Shown here: in pieces, positions 17,725 through 28,570 of the stretch
Layout: each line of letters starts with the position of its first letter
Position numbering within the stretch: the first letter of the stretch is position 1
From: Allorhizobium paknamense
GTDB taxonomy: Bacteria; Pseudomonadota; Alphaproteobacteria; Rhizobiales; Rhizobiaceae
Assembly (NCBI RefSeq): GCF_030815125.1
Contig: NZ_JAUSWH010000004.1
Location: 62,001-126,000, forward strand
DNA: 64,000 bases
Direction of reading: 5' to 3'
Translations under genes and position numbers: made by a program
The notes under the pieces: generated by a model
Told to the model about the DNA's origin: nothing
What the model saw: only the letters and a program-made list of their open reading frames with translations
Databases searched by the model: none

Positions 17725-18786
17725 ACGCACGAAACCGATGATGTCGCGCACTTCCGTCATGGTTTTCTCCGCGCGCGCCCGCGCCCTTTCGCCGCCATCG
17801 CGCAGCACGGCGTCGATATGGCCGGGATCATCCATCAGGCGGCGCATCTCGGCATTGATCGGTGCAAGAACCTCCACCGCCAGATCCACCAGCGCCGGCT
17901 TGAACACCGAGAATTGCTGCCCGCCGAATTCGGCCAGAACATCGGCCTTGGTCTTGTCGGCAAGGGCTGCGAAAATGCCCACCAGATTGTCGGCTTCCGG
18001 TCGGCCCTTCAGGCCGTCCACTTCGCTTGGCAGCGCATCCGGATCGGTCTTGGCCTTGCGGATCTTCTTGGAGATGGCGTCGGAATCATCCATGAGGTTG
18101 ATGCGCGACAGATCCGACGGATCGGACTTCGACATCTTTTTGGAGCCGTCTTTCAGGCTCATGACGCGGGGCGCCGGACCGTCGATCAGCGGCTCGACCA
18201 TCGGGAAATAGGCATGCACCGGCTCATCGCCGACGGTGATGTCGATGCCGAGTCCCGTCGGGCGGATCTTCTCCATGAAGTCCATGTTGAACTTCATGGC
18301 GATGTCGCGGGTCAGTTCCAGATGCTGCTTCTGGTCCTCGCCCACCGGCACGTGGGTGGCGCGGTAGACGAGAATGTCGGCGGCCATCAGGCTCGGATAG
18401 GCGTAAAGGCCGAGCGAGGCCTGCTCGCGATCCTTGCCCGCCTTGTCCTTGAACTGCGTCATGCGGTTCATCCAGCCGATGCGCGCCACGCAGTTGAAGA
18501 TCCATGCCAGTTCCGCATGCTGCGGCACCTGGCTCTGGTTGAAGACGATATGCTGCTTGGGATCGATGCCGGCGGCCAGAAAGGCGGCGGTGATGGAGCG
18601 GATCTGACCGATCATGTCCTCATGCACCAGCTGCGCGGTCAGCGCATGCAGGTCCACGACGCAATACATGCAATCATTCTTCTCCTGCAGCGCCACGAAT
18701 TTGCGGATCGCGCCGAGATAATTGCCGAGATGGAGATTGCCGGTCGGCTGCACGCCGGAAAAGACCAGTGGCTTGAATTCGCTCAT
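17722..18786 (-). CDS. trpS: Tryptophanyl-tRNA synthetase
   Basis: TrpS is a class I aminoacyl-tRNA synthetase that charges tRNA-Trp. The 354-residue protein has the HIGH-equivalent [13 protein letters not shown] at residues ~15-27 and [10 protein letters not shown] as the KMSKS loop. The C-terminus VRDIIGFVR is complete. The stop codon TAG has its TA from the target site and its G from the end of the inserted MITE-like element, so protein length was unaffected. The ATG is at 18786. It lies in the glnD-murJ-VOC-trpS series. Confidence 0.97.
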   Translation of the reverse strand: MSEFKPLVFSGVQPTGNLHLGNYLGAIRKFVALQEKNDCMYCVVDLHALTAQLVHEDMIGQIRSITAAFLAAGIDPKQHIVFNQSQVPQHAELAWIFNCVARIGWMNRMTQFKDKAGKDREQASLGLYAYPSLMAADILVYRATHVPVGEDQKQHLELTRDIAMKFNMDFMEKIRPTGLGIDITVGDEPVHAYFPMVEPLIDGPAPRVMSLKDGSKKMSKSDPSDLSRINLMDDSDAISKKIRKAKTDPDALPSEVDGLKGRPEADNLVGIFAALADKTKADVLAEFGGQQFSVFKPALVDLAVEVLAPINAEMRRLMDDPGHIDAVLRDGGERARARAEKTMTEVRDIIGFVR

Positions 18787-18883
18787 ATGAACCTCAACAG
18801 GCTTGTGGAGGGCCTGATACCTCAGGGTTTGTCTTGCCCGCGCTTATGCACGGGCGCCGATGTCCAATCAAGCGGCGCCGTGA

Positions 18884-19282
18884 TTATTTTGGCTGGATCA
18901 AATCCCACAGATTTCCATAAAGATCTTCAAACACCGCCACCGAACCATAGGCCTCATGACGGGGCGGCTCACGAAAGGTCACGCCCGCCGCCAAAAAGGC
19001 GGCATGGTCGCGGGCAAAATCATCCGTTTCGAGAAAAAAGCCCACGCGCCCGCCGGTCTGATGGCCGATGGCCGCGGCCTGTTGCCCGCCCTCCGCCTTG
19101 GCCAGCAGCAGGGCCGCCCCTGCATGAGCGGCAGGAGCCACGCGCACCCAGCGCTTCCCCTCTCCCAGATCGACATCCGACAGGCATTGAAAGCCAAGGC
19201 AGCCGCAGTAGAAAGCAAGCGCCCTTTCGTAATCATCCACCACCAGGGTAACGGTGGCGATTTTCCGGCCCTTCTCAGCCAT
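18884..19282 (-). CDS. VOC (glyoxalase/bleomycin-resistance fold) family protein
   Basis: The 132-residue protein has two babbab repeats: KIATVTLVVDDYERALAFY in the first half and GRVGFFLETDDF ... AVFEDLYGNLWDLIQPK in the second. The Glu/His-type metal ligands are partly visible (the EDLYGNLWDL end). The substrate is unknown; the family includes glyoxalase I-like and dioxygenase enzymes. Its start overlaps the 3' end of murJ by 8 bp, so it is translationally coupled to murJ. Confidence 0.85.
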   Translation of the reverse strand: MAEKGRKIATVTLVVDDYERALAFYCGCLGFQCLSDVDLGEGKRWVRVAPAAHAGAALLLAKAEGGQQAAAIGHQTGGRVGFFLETDDFARDHAAFLAAGVTFREPPRHEAYGSVAVFEDLYGNLWDLIQPK

Positions 19283-20855
19283 TGTTCTTGCTCCGGGGCT
19301 TGCGCTTCAGGTTTTTCCGCAACATGCCGAGATCTGCGCCGCCGATGGCGAAGGCGAGCCCGAAATAGACCAGCATGGCAATGCCGATTTCGATGAACAG
19401 CGCCGCCACCTTGTGCAGGAACGGCGCACCGGTGGCAAGATAAGGGGCAAAGCTCGGCCCCAGCGCCAGAAGAACCGCCCCCATGAAGAGCGCCGAGACC
19501 AGGAGCCGCAGTGCCCGCGAGATCAGCGGCCAGTCCGGCTTCAGATGGCCGCGCTTCACCAGCGTGGTGAAAAGCTGGATGGTGTTCAAAAGCCCCGCCA
19601 CCGCCTCGGCAATGGCAATGCCGCGCTCGAACAGGAAGGGAAAGAGGGCAATGGAGAGCACCGAATTGACCACCACCGAAATGCCGGTAAAGCGCATGGG
19701 CGAGCGGGTGTCCTCACGGGCGTAAAAGCCCGGCTGCAAGGCCTTGATCATCACGAACCCCGGCAGGCCCAGCCCATACCAGGCAAGAATACCGCCGACA
19801 ATGGCGGTGTTTTCGGCGCTGAAGGCCCCGCGCTCGTAGAGCACGCGGATGATATCGTCCGATAGAACCCACAGCCCGACAGCGGCGGGAAGTGTCAGAA
19901 ACAGCACGAATTCGATGGAGCGGTTCTGGATTGTATTGGCTTCGGCTGCATTGCCGCCCTTCAGCGCCCGCGCCAGTTCCGGCAACAAAACGACGCCAAC
20001 GGCCACGCCGACGACACCGAGGGGCAATTGATAGATGCGGTCGGCATATTGCAGGGCGGCAATCGCCCCTTCCTTGCCGGAGGCGATGGCCTGGCCGATG
20101 ACGAGGTTGATCTGCGTGACGCCGCCGGTGATCGCTGCCGGAATGGCCAAAATCAGAAGCCGCTTCACATTCGGCGTGATCTTCGGCCATTTGAAGCCGA
20201 TCCGCATGCCCGCATGGCGTACCCCGAGATAGACCACCAGCATCTGCAACAGGCCCGCCACCAGCACCGACCAGGAGAGATACCAGGCGGTCTGAACCGG
20301 TTCCGCGCCGGTGTAGAGCGCATAAAACAGGGCGGTGATCATCACCAGATTGAGGAAGATCGGCGCGACGGCGGCGGCGAAGAAGTGATGGAGCGAATTC
20401 AGCATGCCCGATAGCATGGCTGTCAGCGACATGCACATCAGATAGGGAAACATCACCGCGGCAAGCCGCACGGTGAGATCGAACTTGTCGGCGTCATCGG
20501 CAAAGCCCGGCGCGATGATGAAGCGCACCAGAAGCGGCATGGACAGTTCCATGAGGATGGTGATCAGCAAGAGCACCGAAAACAGGACGCCGAAGACCTC
20601 CTCGGAAAAGCGCTTGGCGCCATCCATGCCATGCGCCTCGATCTCCTTGGAAAACAGCGGCACGAAGGCGGCATTGAACGCTCCTTCGGCGAAAAGGCGG
20701 CGAAAGAGGTTGGGAAAGCGGAAGGCGGCATAGAACACATCCGCCATCGGCCCCGTACCGAGGGCTGCGGCCATCAGCGTTTCGCGGGCAAAGCCGAAAA
20801 TGCGGCTGCCAAGCGTCGCAGCCCCCACGGTCATGAATTTCTTGACGAGCGACAT
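19275..20855 (-). CDS. murJ: Lipid II flippase MurJ
   Basis: MurJ flips lipid II across the inner membrane for peptidoglycan synthesis. The 526-residue protein is almost wholly hydrophobic, with about 14 segments. The N-terminus MSLVKKFMTVGAATLGSRIFGFARE is typical, and ADVFYAAFRFPNLFRRLFAEGAFNAAFVP is the MviN/MurJ signature. It starts immediately after the glnD stop (1-bp gap). The conserved glnD-murJ-trpS arrangement supports the call. Confidence 0.96.
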   Translation of the reverse strand: MSLVKKFMTVGAATLGSRIFGFARETLMAAALGTGPMADVFYAAFRFPNLFRRLFAEGAFNAAFVPLFSKEIEAHGMDGAKRFSEEVFGVLFSVLLLITILMELSMPLLVRFIIAPGFADDADKFDLTVRLAAVMFPYLMCMSLTAMLSGMLNSLHHFFAAAVAPIFLNLVMITALFYALYTGAEPVQTAWYLSWSVLVAGLLQMLVVYLGVRHAGMRIGFKWPKITPNVKRLLILAIPAAITGGVTQINLVIGQAIASGKEGAIAALQYADRIYQLPLGVVGVAVGVVLLPELARALKGGNAAEANTIQNRSIEFVLFLTLPAAVGLWVLSDDIIRVLYERGAFSAENTAIVGGILAWYGLGLPGFVMIKALQPGFYAREDTRSPMRFTGISVVVNSVLSIALFPFLFERGIAIAEAVAGLLNTIQLFTTLVKRGHLKPDWPLISRALRLLVSALFMGAVLLALGPSFAPYLATGAPFLHKVAALFIEIGIAMLVYFGLAFAIGGADLGMLRKNLKRKPRSKNNG

Positions 20856-20856
20856 C

Positions 20857-23646
20857 TCAGGCGCGGGCCTTCCTGGGCAGACGGGCGGTTTCGGGCGTCG
20901 CCTCGTCGGCGGGATCGCTCATGACATCCTTGAGCCGGGCCGAAATGCTGGCCTGCCGGTTTTCATTGGTGATCTTCTGCCCCACCAGATCAGTGACGTA
21001 GAAGGTATCGATGACCTTTTCGCCGAAGGTGGTGATGCGGGCGGAGTGAATATCGAGCGACAGATCGGCCAGCGCCGCCGTCACCTCCGCCAGAAGACCG
21101 ATGCGGTCAAGGCATTCGATCTCGATGACGGTGAACTTGTTGGACAGGCTGTTGGCGATCGTCACATGCGGCTTGACGATGAAGGTCTTGTTTTTCTTCT
21201 TGGATTTCGCCCGCGTCGCGATGACTTCCGGCAGCCGCTTGCGGCCCGAAAGCACGTCCTCGATCATCTTGCTGATCGTGTTGCCGCGCCGCATCTCATC
21301 CTCGTCCACCGGAAACTCGCGGTTGACGAGAATCGTATCCAGCGCGCGTCCGTCGGAGGTAGTAAAGATCTGCGCATCGGCGATGTTGGCCCCGGCAGCC
21401 GCACAGGCGCCGGTGATGATGGACAGAAGGCGCGGATGGTCCGGCGCCAGCACGGTGATTTCCGTGATGGCATGGAAGGAATGGGTGCGCACCATGGTGG
21501 AAAGCGCCTGCCCTGCCTTGTCGGCCTGACGGATGAAATGCGCATGCCGTACCTGATCCTCCAGCGGCACCGTCAGGAGATAAGGCTGGTAATGCAGCTT
21601 GGTATAGGTCTTCTGGTCCTTCTGGCTCCAGTCGGAGAGGGAGGCCTGCAATTGCTCGGCGGCGTGTTTGGCGCGCTCCTTGCGGGGGCTTGCCGAAAAC
21701 CCGCCGGAGAGCAGCAACTCCGTCTCGAAATAGAGCGTGCGCAAAAGCTGCCCCTTCCAGCCATTCCACACACCGGGGCCAACGGCGCGAATGTCGCAGA
21801 CCGTCAGCACCAGCAGCATGCGTAGCCGGTCCAGCGACTGCACCTTGTCGGCAAAGTCGGTAATGGTCTTGCGGTCATGCAGGTCGCGGGTCTGGGCCAC
21901 CATCGACATCGTCAGATGCTGATCGATCAGCCAGACCACCAGCTCCGTCTGCTTTTCGTTGAGACCGAGACGCGGGCAGAGCTTGCGGGCCACGCGGGCG
22001 CCCGCAATCGAGTGATCCTCCTGCCTTCCCTTGGCGACGTCATGCAGCAGCACGGCCACGAAAAGCGCCGTGCGCTCCTCGATCAGCGGCATGAGCTTGA
22101 CGGTGAGCGGATGCAGGTCCTCCACCTTGCCCTGCTCGATCTCGGCAAGCACGGCGACGGAGCGGATCAGGTGCTCATCGACGGTATAGTGATGATACAT
22201 GTTGAACTGCATCATCGAGACGATCTTGCCAAATTCGGGAATGAAGCGGCCCAGAACGCCTGCCTCGTTCATCCGCGTCAGCATCAGCGCCGGATCGCGC
22301 CGCGAGGTCAGCACCGCGAGGAACAGGCGGTTCGCCTCTTCGTTCTCGCGGAATTCATGATTGATCAGCGGCAGCGAACGGGTCAGCGCCTTCAGCGCAT
22401 CCGGATGCAGTTCCAGCCCGTGCAGATCCGCCACATGAAAGAAGCGCATGATGTTCAGCGGATCGCGGCGAAACACGTCCGGATCGGCCAGCGCAATACG
22501 GCCCTTGTCCTCGATGAATTCCGGCGTGCCGGGAATGCGGCGCGGACGGTTGGCAAAACGTCCGATCACGCCGGTAAGACCGGGAGCGGCCTTGGCCTGC
22601 TTTTCCTCCAGCGTCGCGCAAATGATGCGGGTCAGGTCACCCACGCTCTTGGCCACATGGAAGTAATGCTTCATGAAGCGCTCGACGGCGGACAGGCCCG
22701 GACGCGACTGATAACCGAGATTGGCGGCAATTTCCGGCTGGATATCGAAGGAAAGCCGCTCTTCCGGCTTGCCGGTCAGGAAATGCATGTGGCAGCGCAC
22801 CGCCCACAGAAAATCCTCGGATTTCTGGAACATGCGCCATTCTTCGCGCGACAGCACGCCGAGCTTTACCAGTTCCGCCGGATCGCTGATGTGATAGTAA
22901 TATTTGGCAATCCAGAACAGCGTGTGCAGATCGCGCAGCCCGCCCTTGCCTTCCTTGACATTGGGCTCCACCAGATAGCGCGTATCGCCCGCCTTGCGGT
23001 GGCGCTCGTCACGCTCGGCAAGCTTCGCGGCAATGAATTCCGGGGCGGTCTTTTCCACGACCTCCACCTCGAACCGCTTCAAAAGATCGGCCACCAGCGG
23101 CTTTTCTCCGCAGATGAAGCGGGTTTCGAGAATGGCGGTGCGGATCGTCATGTCGGTGCGGGACAGCTTGATGCATTCCTCCACCGTGCGGGTGGCATGC
23201 CCCACCTTGAAGCCAAGATCCCAAAGAATATAGAGCAGGAATTCCACGGCCTTGCGGGCATCGGCGCCGGCCTTCTGCGAAAGCAGGAAGAGAAGGTCGA
23301 TATCGGAGCCGGGCGCCAGCGTCTTGCGGCCATAGCCGCCCACCGCCACCACGGCGAATTCCGTTTTCGTGTCTGGGTAGACCGCCTTCAGCACGATGGT
23401 ATGGGTGAGAGAGATCAGCCGGTCCTGCACCTCGGCAATGCGCTCGGCGCATTTCAGACCGCTGCCATCGGCAAAGAGCAGCTTGCGGGCGGCCTCGCGG
23501 CCATCGGCGCTGGCCTTTTTCAGGATCGGCAGAAGGGCTGCACGCATGTCCAGCACCTTTTCCTCACGCTCGGCAATGGCCAGGCATTCCTTTTCCAGCG
23601 CATCGAAATCGGGAAAAGCCGGTGCAGTCATCTCGATGTCAGCCAT
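20857..23646 (-). CDS. glnD: Bifunctional PII uridylyltransferase/uridylyl-removing enzyme
   Basis: GlnD senses glutamine and modifies PII proteins, controlling nitrogen metabolism. The 929-residue protein has the nucleotidyltransferase motif [19 protein letters not shown] and an HD hydrolase region with [10 protein letters not shown]. Two C-terminal ACT domains begin at [18 protein letters not shown] and [20 protein letters not shown]. All four expected modules are intact. Upstream lie the R4-R2-R5 repeat composite and mutS; downstream is murJ. With rpoN, ptsN and ihfB it is one of several nitrogen-control genes in the window. Confidence 0.97.
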   Translation of the reverse strand: MADIEMTAPAFPDFDALEKECLAIAEREEKVLDMRAALLPILKKASADGREAARKLLFADGSGLKCAERIAEVQDRLISLTHTIVLKAVYPDTKTEFAVVAVGGYGRKTLAPGSDIDLLFLLSQKAGADARKAVEFLLYILWDLGFKVGHATRTVEECIKLSRTDMTIRTAILETRFICGEKPLVADLLKRFEVEVVEKTAPEFIAAKLAERDERHRKAGDTRYLVEPNVKEGKGGLRDLHTLFWIAKYYYHISDPAELVKLGVLSREEWRMFQKSEDFLWAVRCHMHFLTGKPEERLSFDIQPEIAANLGYQSRPGLSAVERFMKHYFHVAKSVGDLTRIICATLEEKQAKAAPGLTGVIGRFANRPRRIPGTPEFIEDKGRIALADPDVFRRDPLNIMRFFHVADLHGLELHPDALKALTRSLPLINHEFRENEEANRLFLAVLTSRRDPALMLTRMNEAGVLGRFIPEFGKIVSMMQFNMYHHYTVDEHLIRSVAVLAEIEQGKVEDLHPLTVKLMPLIEERTALFVAVLLHDVAKGRQEDHSIAGARVARKLCPRLGLNEKQTELVVWLIDQHLTMSMVAQTRDLHDRKTITDFADKVQSLDRLRMLLVLTVCDIRAVGPGVWNGWKGQLLRTLYFETELLLSGGFSASPRKERAKHAAEQLQASLSDWSQKDQKTYTKLHYQPYLLTVPLEDQVRHAHFIRQADKAGQALSTMVRTHSFHAITEITVLAPDHPRLLSIITGACAAAGANIADAQIFTTSDGRALDTILVNREFPVDEDEMRRGNTISKMIEDVLSGRKRLPEVIATRAKSKKKNKTFIVKPHVTIANSLSNKFTVIEIECLDRIGLLAEVTAALADLSLDIHSARITTFGEKVIDTFYVTDLVGQKITNENRQASISARLKDVMSDPADEATPETARLPRKARA

Positions 23647-23706
23647 GATGGTCCATTCTTTCGCCGCTACCGCCTCGATGCGGCATGGTTAACGCCAAAG
23701 CCTGTT

Positions 23707-23917
23707 AAAGCCCGTTGCGGCTTATCAGCCTCATGCAACGTGCTTTACGTTCTTGGTTTAACGCATGTCGTTATCGCAAAACCGCTGCACACTTTTGCGC
23801 GACATGCTCTACTGCATAATTCCTTAAATCGGAATCGATTTAAGGATAAAATTATGCAGCACATTTAAAGTGCTACAGCGAACCTTTGTGCGCCATATAT
23901 GGCGCACGGCGCTGTAG
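23707..23917. repeat. Mosaic repeat R4-R2-R5 upstream of glnD
   Basis: Three modules lie head to tail: R4 (23707-23811, starts AAAGCCCGTTGCGG), R2 (23812-23859, CTGCATAATTCCTTAAATCG with palindromic partner) and R5 (23873-23917, CTACAGCGAACC to GGCGCTGTAG). The composite fills most of the 332-bp glnD-mutS gap. No gene is visible in the rest; the glnD promoter must lie in the ~60 bp between 23647 and 23706 or within the repeats. Confidence 0.9.
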
Positions 23918-23978
23918 CCGATTTTTCCGCTGAAGGGAAACAGGTCATGGCCACAGCCTCATCGGCAAGATATATCAC

Positions 23979-26699
23979 TCAAGTCTTGCCAAGCTGTTTC
24001 TTGAGATCGTAGAGCGCCTCCAGCGCCTGACGTGGCGTCAAATCGTCGATATCGAGCGCCCTGAGCGCCTCTTCGACCGCCGAGACCGAAGCGGCAGCGT
24101 CCGCCTTCTGTTCGCGCCGCACCGCCACCTGGAACAGTGGCAGGTCATCGATCAGCTGGCTGGCCGGGTTCTTGCGGTCGGCATCCTCCAGCTGGTGCAG
24201 CACATCGCGGGCGCGCTCCACCACGGCGGCGGGAAGCCCCGCCAGACGCGCCACCTGAATGCCATAGGACCGGTCCGCCGCACCGGGACCGACCTCATGC
24301 AGGAAGATCACCTCGCCCTGCCATTCCTTGACCTTCATGGTGACGTTGGACAGTCGGTTCAGCTTCTCCGACAGCGCCGTCAGCTCATGGAAATGGGTGG
24401 CGAACAGCGCCCGGCAGCGGTTCACCTCATGCAGATGCTCGACCGTCGCCCAGGCGATGGAAAGCCCGTCGAAGGTGGCCGTGCCCCGGCCAATCTCATC
24501 GAGAATGACCAATGATTTTTCCGTGGCCTGATTGAGAATGGCCGCCGTTTCCACCATTTCCACCATGAAGGTGGAGCGGCCTCGCGCCAGATCGTCGGAA
24601 GCGCCGACGCGGGAAAACAGCCGGTCCACCACGCCGATATGGGCCGAGCCCGCCGGCACGAAGGACCCCATCTGCGCCATGATGGCAATCAGCGCATTCT
24701 GGCGCAGGAAGGTGGATTTACCGCCCATATTCGGGCCGGTCAGCATCCAGATCGCACCGTTCCGGCCGCTTTTCGGGGAAAGATCGCAATCATTGGCGAT
24801 GAAGGGGCTTTCGGCCTGTTTGCGCAGCGCCTGCTCCACCACCGGGTGGCGGCCAGCCACAATCGCAAAGGCATGGCCGTCATCCACCAGCGGGCGGCAA
24901 TAGCCCTGCTCCTCCGCCAGCGTGGCAAGCCCTGCCGCCACGTCCAGCACGGCAAGCGCGCGGGCTGCCTTCTTGATCGGCTCTGCCGCCTCGGTCACGG
25001 CCAGACGCATCCGCTCGAAAGCCGCAAGCTCGATCTCCAGCGCCTGGCCCGCCGCATTGGCGATCCGGCTTTCGAGATCGGCCAGTTCGGTGGTGGTGAA
25101 GCGCATGGCGTTTGCCATGGATTGCCGGTGAATGAAGCGCGCCTTGGCCTCACCCTCCGTCAGGGGGCCGGCATTGTTGGCAGAAACCTCGATGAAATAG
25201 CCCAGCACATTGTTGTGCTTGATCTTTAGCGATTTGACGCCCGTCTCCTCGCAATATTGCAATTGCAGCGAGGCAATCACCCGGCGCGACTGGTCGCGCA
25301 GCGCGCGGGCCTCATCCAGCCCTTCATCCGCGCCTTCCTTCAGGAAGCCGCCGTCGCGCTTCAAAAGCGGCAGATCCTCGGCCAGCATGGAGGAGAGCAG
25401 ATATTCGAGCGAGGGCGGCAGAAGTTCGAGATCGGTGAGCGCCACGGAAAGCTCATCCGGCAGAACCGTGCCGCGCATCAGCGCCGCCACCTCGCCCGCC
25501 GTGATCAGACCCTGCCGGATGGCCGCAAGATCGCGCGGGCCGCCACGGTCGAGCGCAAGGCGGGAGAGCGCGCGCGGCATGTCGGGCGCGCCCTTCAGCA
25601 GGCTGCGCAACTGCTCGGTCAGGAAATTATCGCTGAGAAGCCAGGCCACGGCATCCTGGCGCGCGGCAATCTCCTGCGGATCGGTCAACGGCGACATCAG
25701 CCGCTCGGCCAGAAGCCGCGCGCCGCCGCCGGTGACGGTGCGGTCCATGGCGTTGAGCAGCGAGCCTTCCCGCTGGCCGGACAGCGTTTTCACCAGTTCC
25801 AGATTGGCGCGGGTTGCCGCATCGATGAAGAGAGTGGAGGCAGAGGATTGCCGCTCCGGAAGGCCAAGCGGGGGGCGCTCGGAAATCTGGGTTTTTTCCA
25901 CATAGGCAATGGCGGCGGAGGCCGCCGCCATTTCCGCTCGCGAGAAGGAACCGAAGCCATCCAGCGTCTGCACGCCGAAATAGCGGGTCATCCGGCCCTC
26001 GGCGGATGCGCTGTCGAACAAAACCGACGGCTGCGGCACGACGAGGCGGCCCAGCACGTCGAAGACCGGCTTCAGCTCGCCATCCTGCATGAGATTGTCC
26101 GGCACGATCACTTCGCGGGGATCGATGCGGAAGATATCAGCGAGAAGCCGTGTCGGCGTGGTTTCGGCCAGCCGGAAGACCCCGGTGGAGATGTCGATCC
26201 AGGCCAGCGCCAGTTCCTGCGCACCGCCACGCACCCTTGCAAGCGCCATGAGATAATTGGTTTCGGCAGGCGACAGCAGCTTTTCTTCCGTCAGCGTACC
26301 GGGGGTGACGAGGCGCACCACATCGCGCTTGACGACGGATTTCGAGCCGCGCTTCTTCGCCTCTGCCGGGTCTTCCACCTGCTCGCAGACGGCCACGCGG
26401 TAACCGAGCGCAATCAGCTTCTGCAGGTAATCATCCGAGGCATGGACAGGCACGCCGCACATGGGAATATCCTGCCCCAGATGCTGGCCGCGCTTGGTGA
26501 GCGTGATGCCGAGCGCCCGCGACGCCTCGATGGCGTCCTCGAAGAACAGCTCGTAAAAATCGCCCATGCGATAAAACAGCAGCGAGCCCGGATTGTTGGC
26601 CTTGATCTCGATGAACTGTTCCATCATCGGGGTCGCCACGGCGCGGCTCTCCTCCGAGGTGAGATGGGCGGTATTGAGAACATCAAGAGTGCTGGTCAC
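23979..26699 (-). CDS. mutS: DNA mismatch repair protein MutS
   Basis: MutS recognises mismatches and recruits MutL. The 906-residue protein includes the mismatch-reading [12 protein letters not shown] (the Phe-x-Glu type motif) in domain I. The C-terminal ABC ATPase carries Walker [31 protein letters not shown], and the helix-turn-helix end. The start is GTG 26699 (VTSTLDVLN); no upstream ATG in frame fits, and the next ATG would cut into MMEQFIEIK. olsB lies upstream on the same strand. Confidence 0.97.
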   Translation of the reverse strand: MTSTLDVLNTAHLTSEESRAVATPMMEQFIEIKANNPGSLLFYRMGDFYELFFEDAIEASRALGITLTKRGQHLGQDIPMCGVPVHASDDYLQKLIALGYRVAVCEQVEDPAEAKKRGSKSVVKRDVVRLVTPGTLTEEKLLSPAETNYLMALARVRGGAQELALAWIDISTGVFRLAETTPTRLLADIFRIDPREVIVPDNLMQDGELKPVFDVLGRLVVPQPSVLFDSASAEGRMTRYFGVQTLDGFGSFSRAEMAAASAAIAYVEKTQISERPPLGLPERQSSASTLFIDAATRANLELVKTLSGQREGSLLNAMDRTVTGGGARLLAERLMSPLTDPQEIAARQDAVAWLLSDNFLTEQLRSLLKGAPDMPRALSRLALDRGGPRDLAAIRQGLITAGEVAALMRGTVLPDELSVALTDLELLPPSLEYLLSSMLAEDLPLLKRDGGFLKEGADEGLDEARALRDQSRRVIASLQLQYCEETGVKSLKIKHNNVLGYFIEVSANNAGPLTEGEAKARFIHRQSMANAMRFTTTELADLESRIANAAGQALEIELAAFERMRLAVTEAAEPIKKAARALAVLDVAAGLATLAEEQGYCRPLVDDGHAFAIVAGRHPVVEQALRKQAESPFIANDCDLSPKSGRNGAIWMLTGPNMGGKSTFLRQNALIAIMAQMGSFVPAGSAHIGVVDRLFSRVGASDDLARGRSTFMVEMVETAAILNQATEKSLVILDEIGRGTATFDGLSIAWATVEHLHEVNRCRALFATHFHELTALSEKLNRLSNVTMKVKEWQGEVIFLHEVGPGAADRSYGIQVARLAGLPAAVVERARDVLHQLEDADRKNPASQLIDDLPLFQVAVRREQKADAAASVSAVEEALRALDIDDLTPRQALEALYDLKKQLGKT

Positions 26700-26837
26700 G
26701 GACGGTCCATGTCATTGCCGGAAATGCCGAGACCTTATTGGCCCAAACGTCCTGCGGCAATGCACTTGCCCTCAGGCAAGCGCCGCGTTCCACAGCCTGC
26801 TGCACCATGACGGTTGCAGCACTGCTCCAAGGTCCGT

Positions 26838-27713
26838 TCAGCTGGCAAACCGGCCTGCATCCGCCCCGTAATAATTCACATAGCGATCGGAAATGCTGGC
26901 GATGGGCAGAATGATCAGCACATCCGTGGTGTTGAAGGCCTGATCCACCACCGCCTCCGTGCTGACCATGGCGCCGAGCCGCAGATAGCCCTTGATCAGC
27001 GGCGGCATGGCGCTCAAGGCCTTGCGGGCATTGACCGCCTCGGCGGGCATGAGATCCATCGGGCGGGCAAGCTCGGGCCGGGCGGAAACCGCCCATTCGC
27101 CGTGCGCACCCACCGTCTGCGCCAGGAAAGACAGCGCCAGCGCATGCTCCTCCGGCTGCGTGCCGGGGAAAGAGGCGCAGCCGAACATGGCGCCCATCTT
27201 GTATTTCAGCGCATAGGCCCAGTTGCCCTGCCACAAAAGTTCCACCGTGCGCTTGGTACGGTAGTTCGGCAACACGCAGGACCGGCCAAGCTCCATGAAC
27301 TGCTTGTCGGGGTGACGGGCCAGAAGCGGCTCGATATCGAACTCGCCTGCCGAATAAAAGCCGCCATGGCGCATCGCCACCTCCTGCCGCAACAGGCGGT
27401 AGGTACCGACTACCTGATCCTCGACATCCCCATCGAGGGCATTGTCCAGTACCAGGAGATGATCGCAGAAATCGTCATAGGCATCGAAGTCGCGGCGCGC
27501 CAGCATGGCCTCGGGAGGCAGCCGCGCATTCATCTCCTCCACGAAGACACGGTAACGCAAGGCCTGCGCCGCCTCGATCTCGCGATCATTGCGCGCCAGA
27601 CGCACTTCCAGCGGACCAATCCGCCCGAAAATGTCACCGCCCGCCACCTCATCCGGTGCGACGGCAGAAGTCGCATCAAAAGCCAAAGTGCGGTCCAGAA
27701 GATCAAGGGCCAT
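26838..27713 (-). CDS. olsB: L-ornithine N(alpha)-acyltransferase (lyso-ornithine lipid synthase)
   Basis: OlsB transfers a 3-hydroxyacyl chain from ACP to ornithine, the first step of ornithine-lipid synthesis. The 291-residue GNAT-related protein has RLARNDREIEAAQALRYRVF, VGTYRLLRQ, FMELGRSCVLPNYRTKRTVELLW and LIKGYLRLGA, all typical of OlsB/hemolysin-like acyltransferases. Its position beside mutS matches rhizobial olsB. Together with the PlsC-family gene at 13617-14414 (possible OlsA) the pathway could be complete within the window. Confidence 0.88.
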   Translation of the reverse strand: MALDLLDRTLAFDATSAVAPDEVAGGDIFGRIGPLEVRLARNDREIEAAQALRYRVFVEEMNARLPPEAMLARRDFDAYDDFCDHLLVLDNALDGDVEDQVVGTYRLLRQEVAMRHGGFYSAGEFDIEPLLARHPDKQFMELGRSCVLPNYRTKRTVELLWQGNWAYALKYKMGAMFGCASFPGTQPEEHALALSFLAQTVGAHGEWAVSARPELARPMDLMPAEAVNARKALSAMPPLIKGYLRLGAMVSTEAVVDQAFNTTDVLIILPIASISDRYVNYYGADAGRFAS

Positions 27714-27909
27714 ATCGTGCGGTCCGATTCTATAACAAAGCTAAACGTGTAAAACACGCCTATGCGACAGGATGTTGACACAAATTTTACCTGAAGGACT
27801 TTTCAGGCGCAAATTCGCAAGTGATCATACATAATAAAGCCTGATTTGGTATGCTTTGACAGCAGACAGAACCGAAACCCATGCCTGTGAGTTCAACACG
27901 GTGCTTTTC
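27714..27909. promoter_or_regulatory. Divergent promoter region between olsB and an anchored phosphatase
   Basis: This 196-bp AT-enriched gap separates two divergent genes, so it should hold both promoters. I could not define -35/-10 pairs with confidence. No repeat module is present, unusual for gaps in this window. Confidence 0.4.
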
Positions 27910-28485
27910 ATGCCTATTTCCGGAAAACGCCTTCTTCGCGGCACCGTCAAGGGGCTTGCCGCTTTCGTGGCCTGCTCAGCCATCTATCTCTCCTATCTGC
28001 AGCTTTCCGGGAACTTCCACGAGGTCATCGCAGGAGAGTTCTACCGTTCGGCGCAGCCCACGGGTGCCGAGATCGAGGGCTATGCCCATCGCTACGGCAT
28101 CAAGACCATCGTCAACCTGCGCGGCGCCTCGTCCCGCAGCTGGTACAAGGACGAGGTGGAGACCGCCGCCAAGCTCGGCATCACCCATGTGGATTTCCCG
28201 ATGTCGGCTGGCCGGGACCTGCCCTCCGACAAGGCGATGGCGCTGGTGGAGATCCTGAAGAACGCCCCGAAACCCATCCTGATCCACTGTCTGAGCGGGG
28301 CCGACCGCAGCGGTCTGGCCTCGGTCATCTATCTCCAGCAGGTTGCCGGCATCGATGAGGAAACGGCGGAAATGCAGCTCTGGCCGATCGTGTACGGCCA
28401 TGTCGGCATTCCCTTCCTGTCGAAATCCTTCGCCATGGATGAAAGCTGGGAGAATTTCGAGAAGGTCATCGGCCTCGACAGCTGA
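27910..28485 (+). CDS. Membrane-anchored dual-specificity/tyrosine phosphatase family protein
   Basis: The 191-residue protein has an N-terminal transmembrane helix (LAAFVACSAIYLSYLQL), then a phosphatase fold: FYRSAQPTGAEIEGYAHRYGIKTIVNLRG and the active-site loop HCLSGADRSG (HCx5R). With one anchor and a short basic N-terminus the catalytic part is predicted to be periplasmic. Family members in rhizobia act on lipid or protein phosphates; the substrate is unknown. ATG 27910 is chosen because the next residues are basic and precede the helix; the 18 upstream codons look non-coding. Confidence 0.82.
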   Translation: MPISGKRLLRGTVKGLAAFVACSAIYLSYLQLSGNFHEVIAGEFYRSAQPTGAEIEGYAHRYGIKTIVNLRGASSRSWYKDEVETAAKLGITHVDFPMSAGRDLPSDKAMALVEILKNAPKPILIHCLSGADRSGLASVIYLQQVAGIDEETAEMQLWPIVYGHVGIPFLSKSFAMDESWENFEKVIGLDS

Positions 28486-28526
28486 CAGTGTTCACGCCGG
28501 TCAGGCGCTGTAAGCCTTTAAATCTG

Positions 28527-28570
28527 CTGCATAATTCCTTAAATCGATTCCGATTTAAGGAATTATGCAG
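28527..28570. repeat. R2 palindrome containing the thiD stop codon
   Basis: A 44-bp palindrome has 18-bp perfect arms (CTGCATAATTCCTTAAAT) and an 8-nt loop. The thiD stop (TAA on the minus strand, 28563-28565) and its last Ala codon lie inside the arm. It could also serve as a bidirectional transcription stop between the convergent phosphatase and thiD genes, but there is no clean T-tract. Confidence 0.9.

Noticed and set aside
21877-23868. Long open frame (663 codons) opposite glnD
   Set aside because: It is a high-GC antisense shadow of glnD with no recognisable domain and His/Arg/Gln-rich composition.
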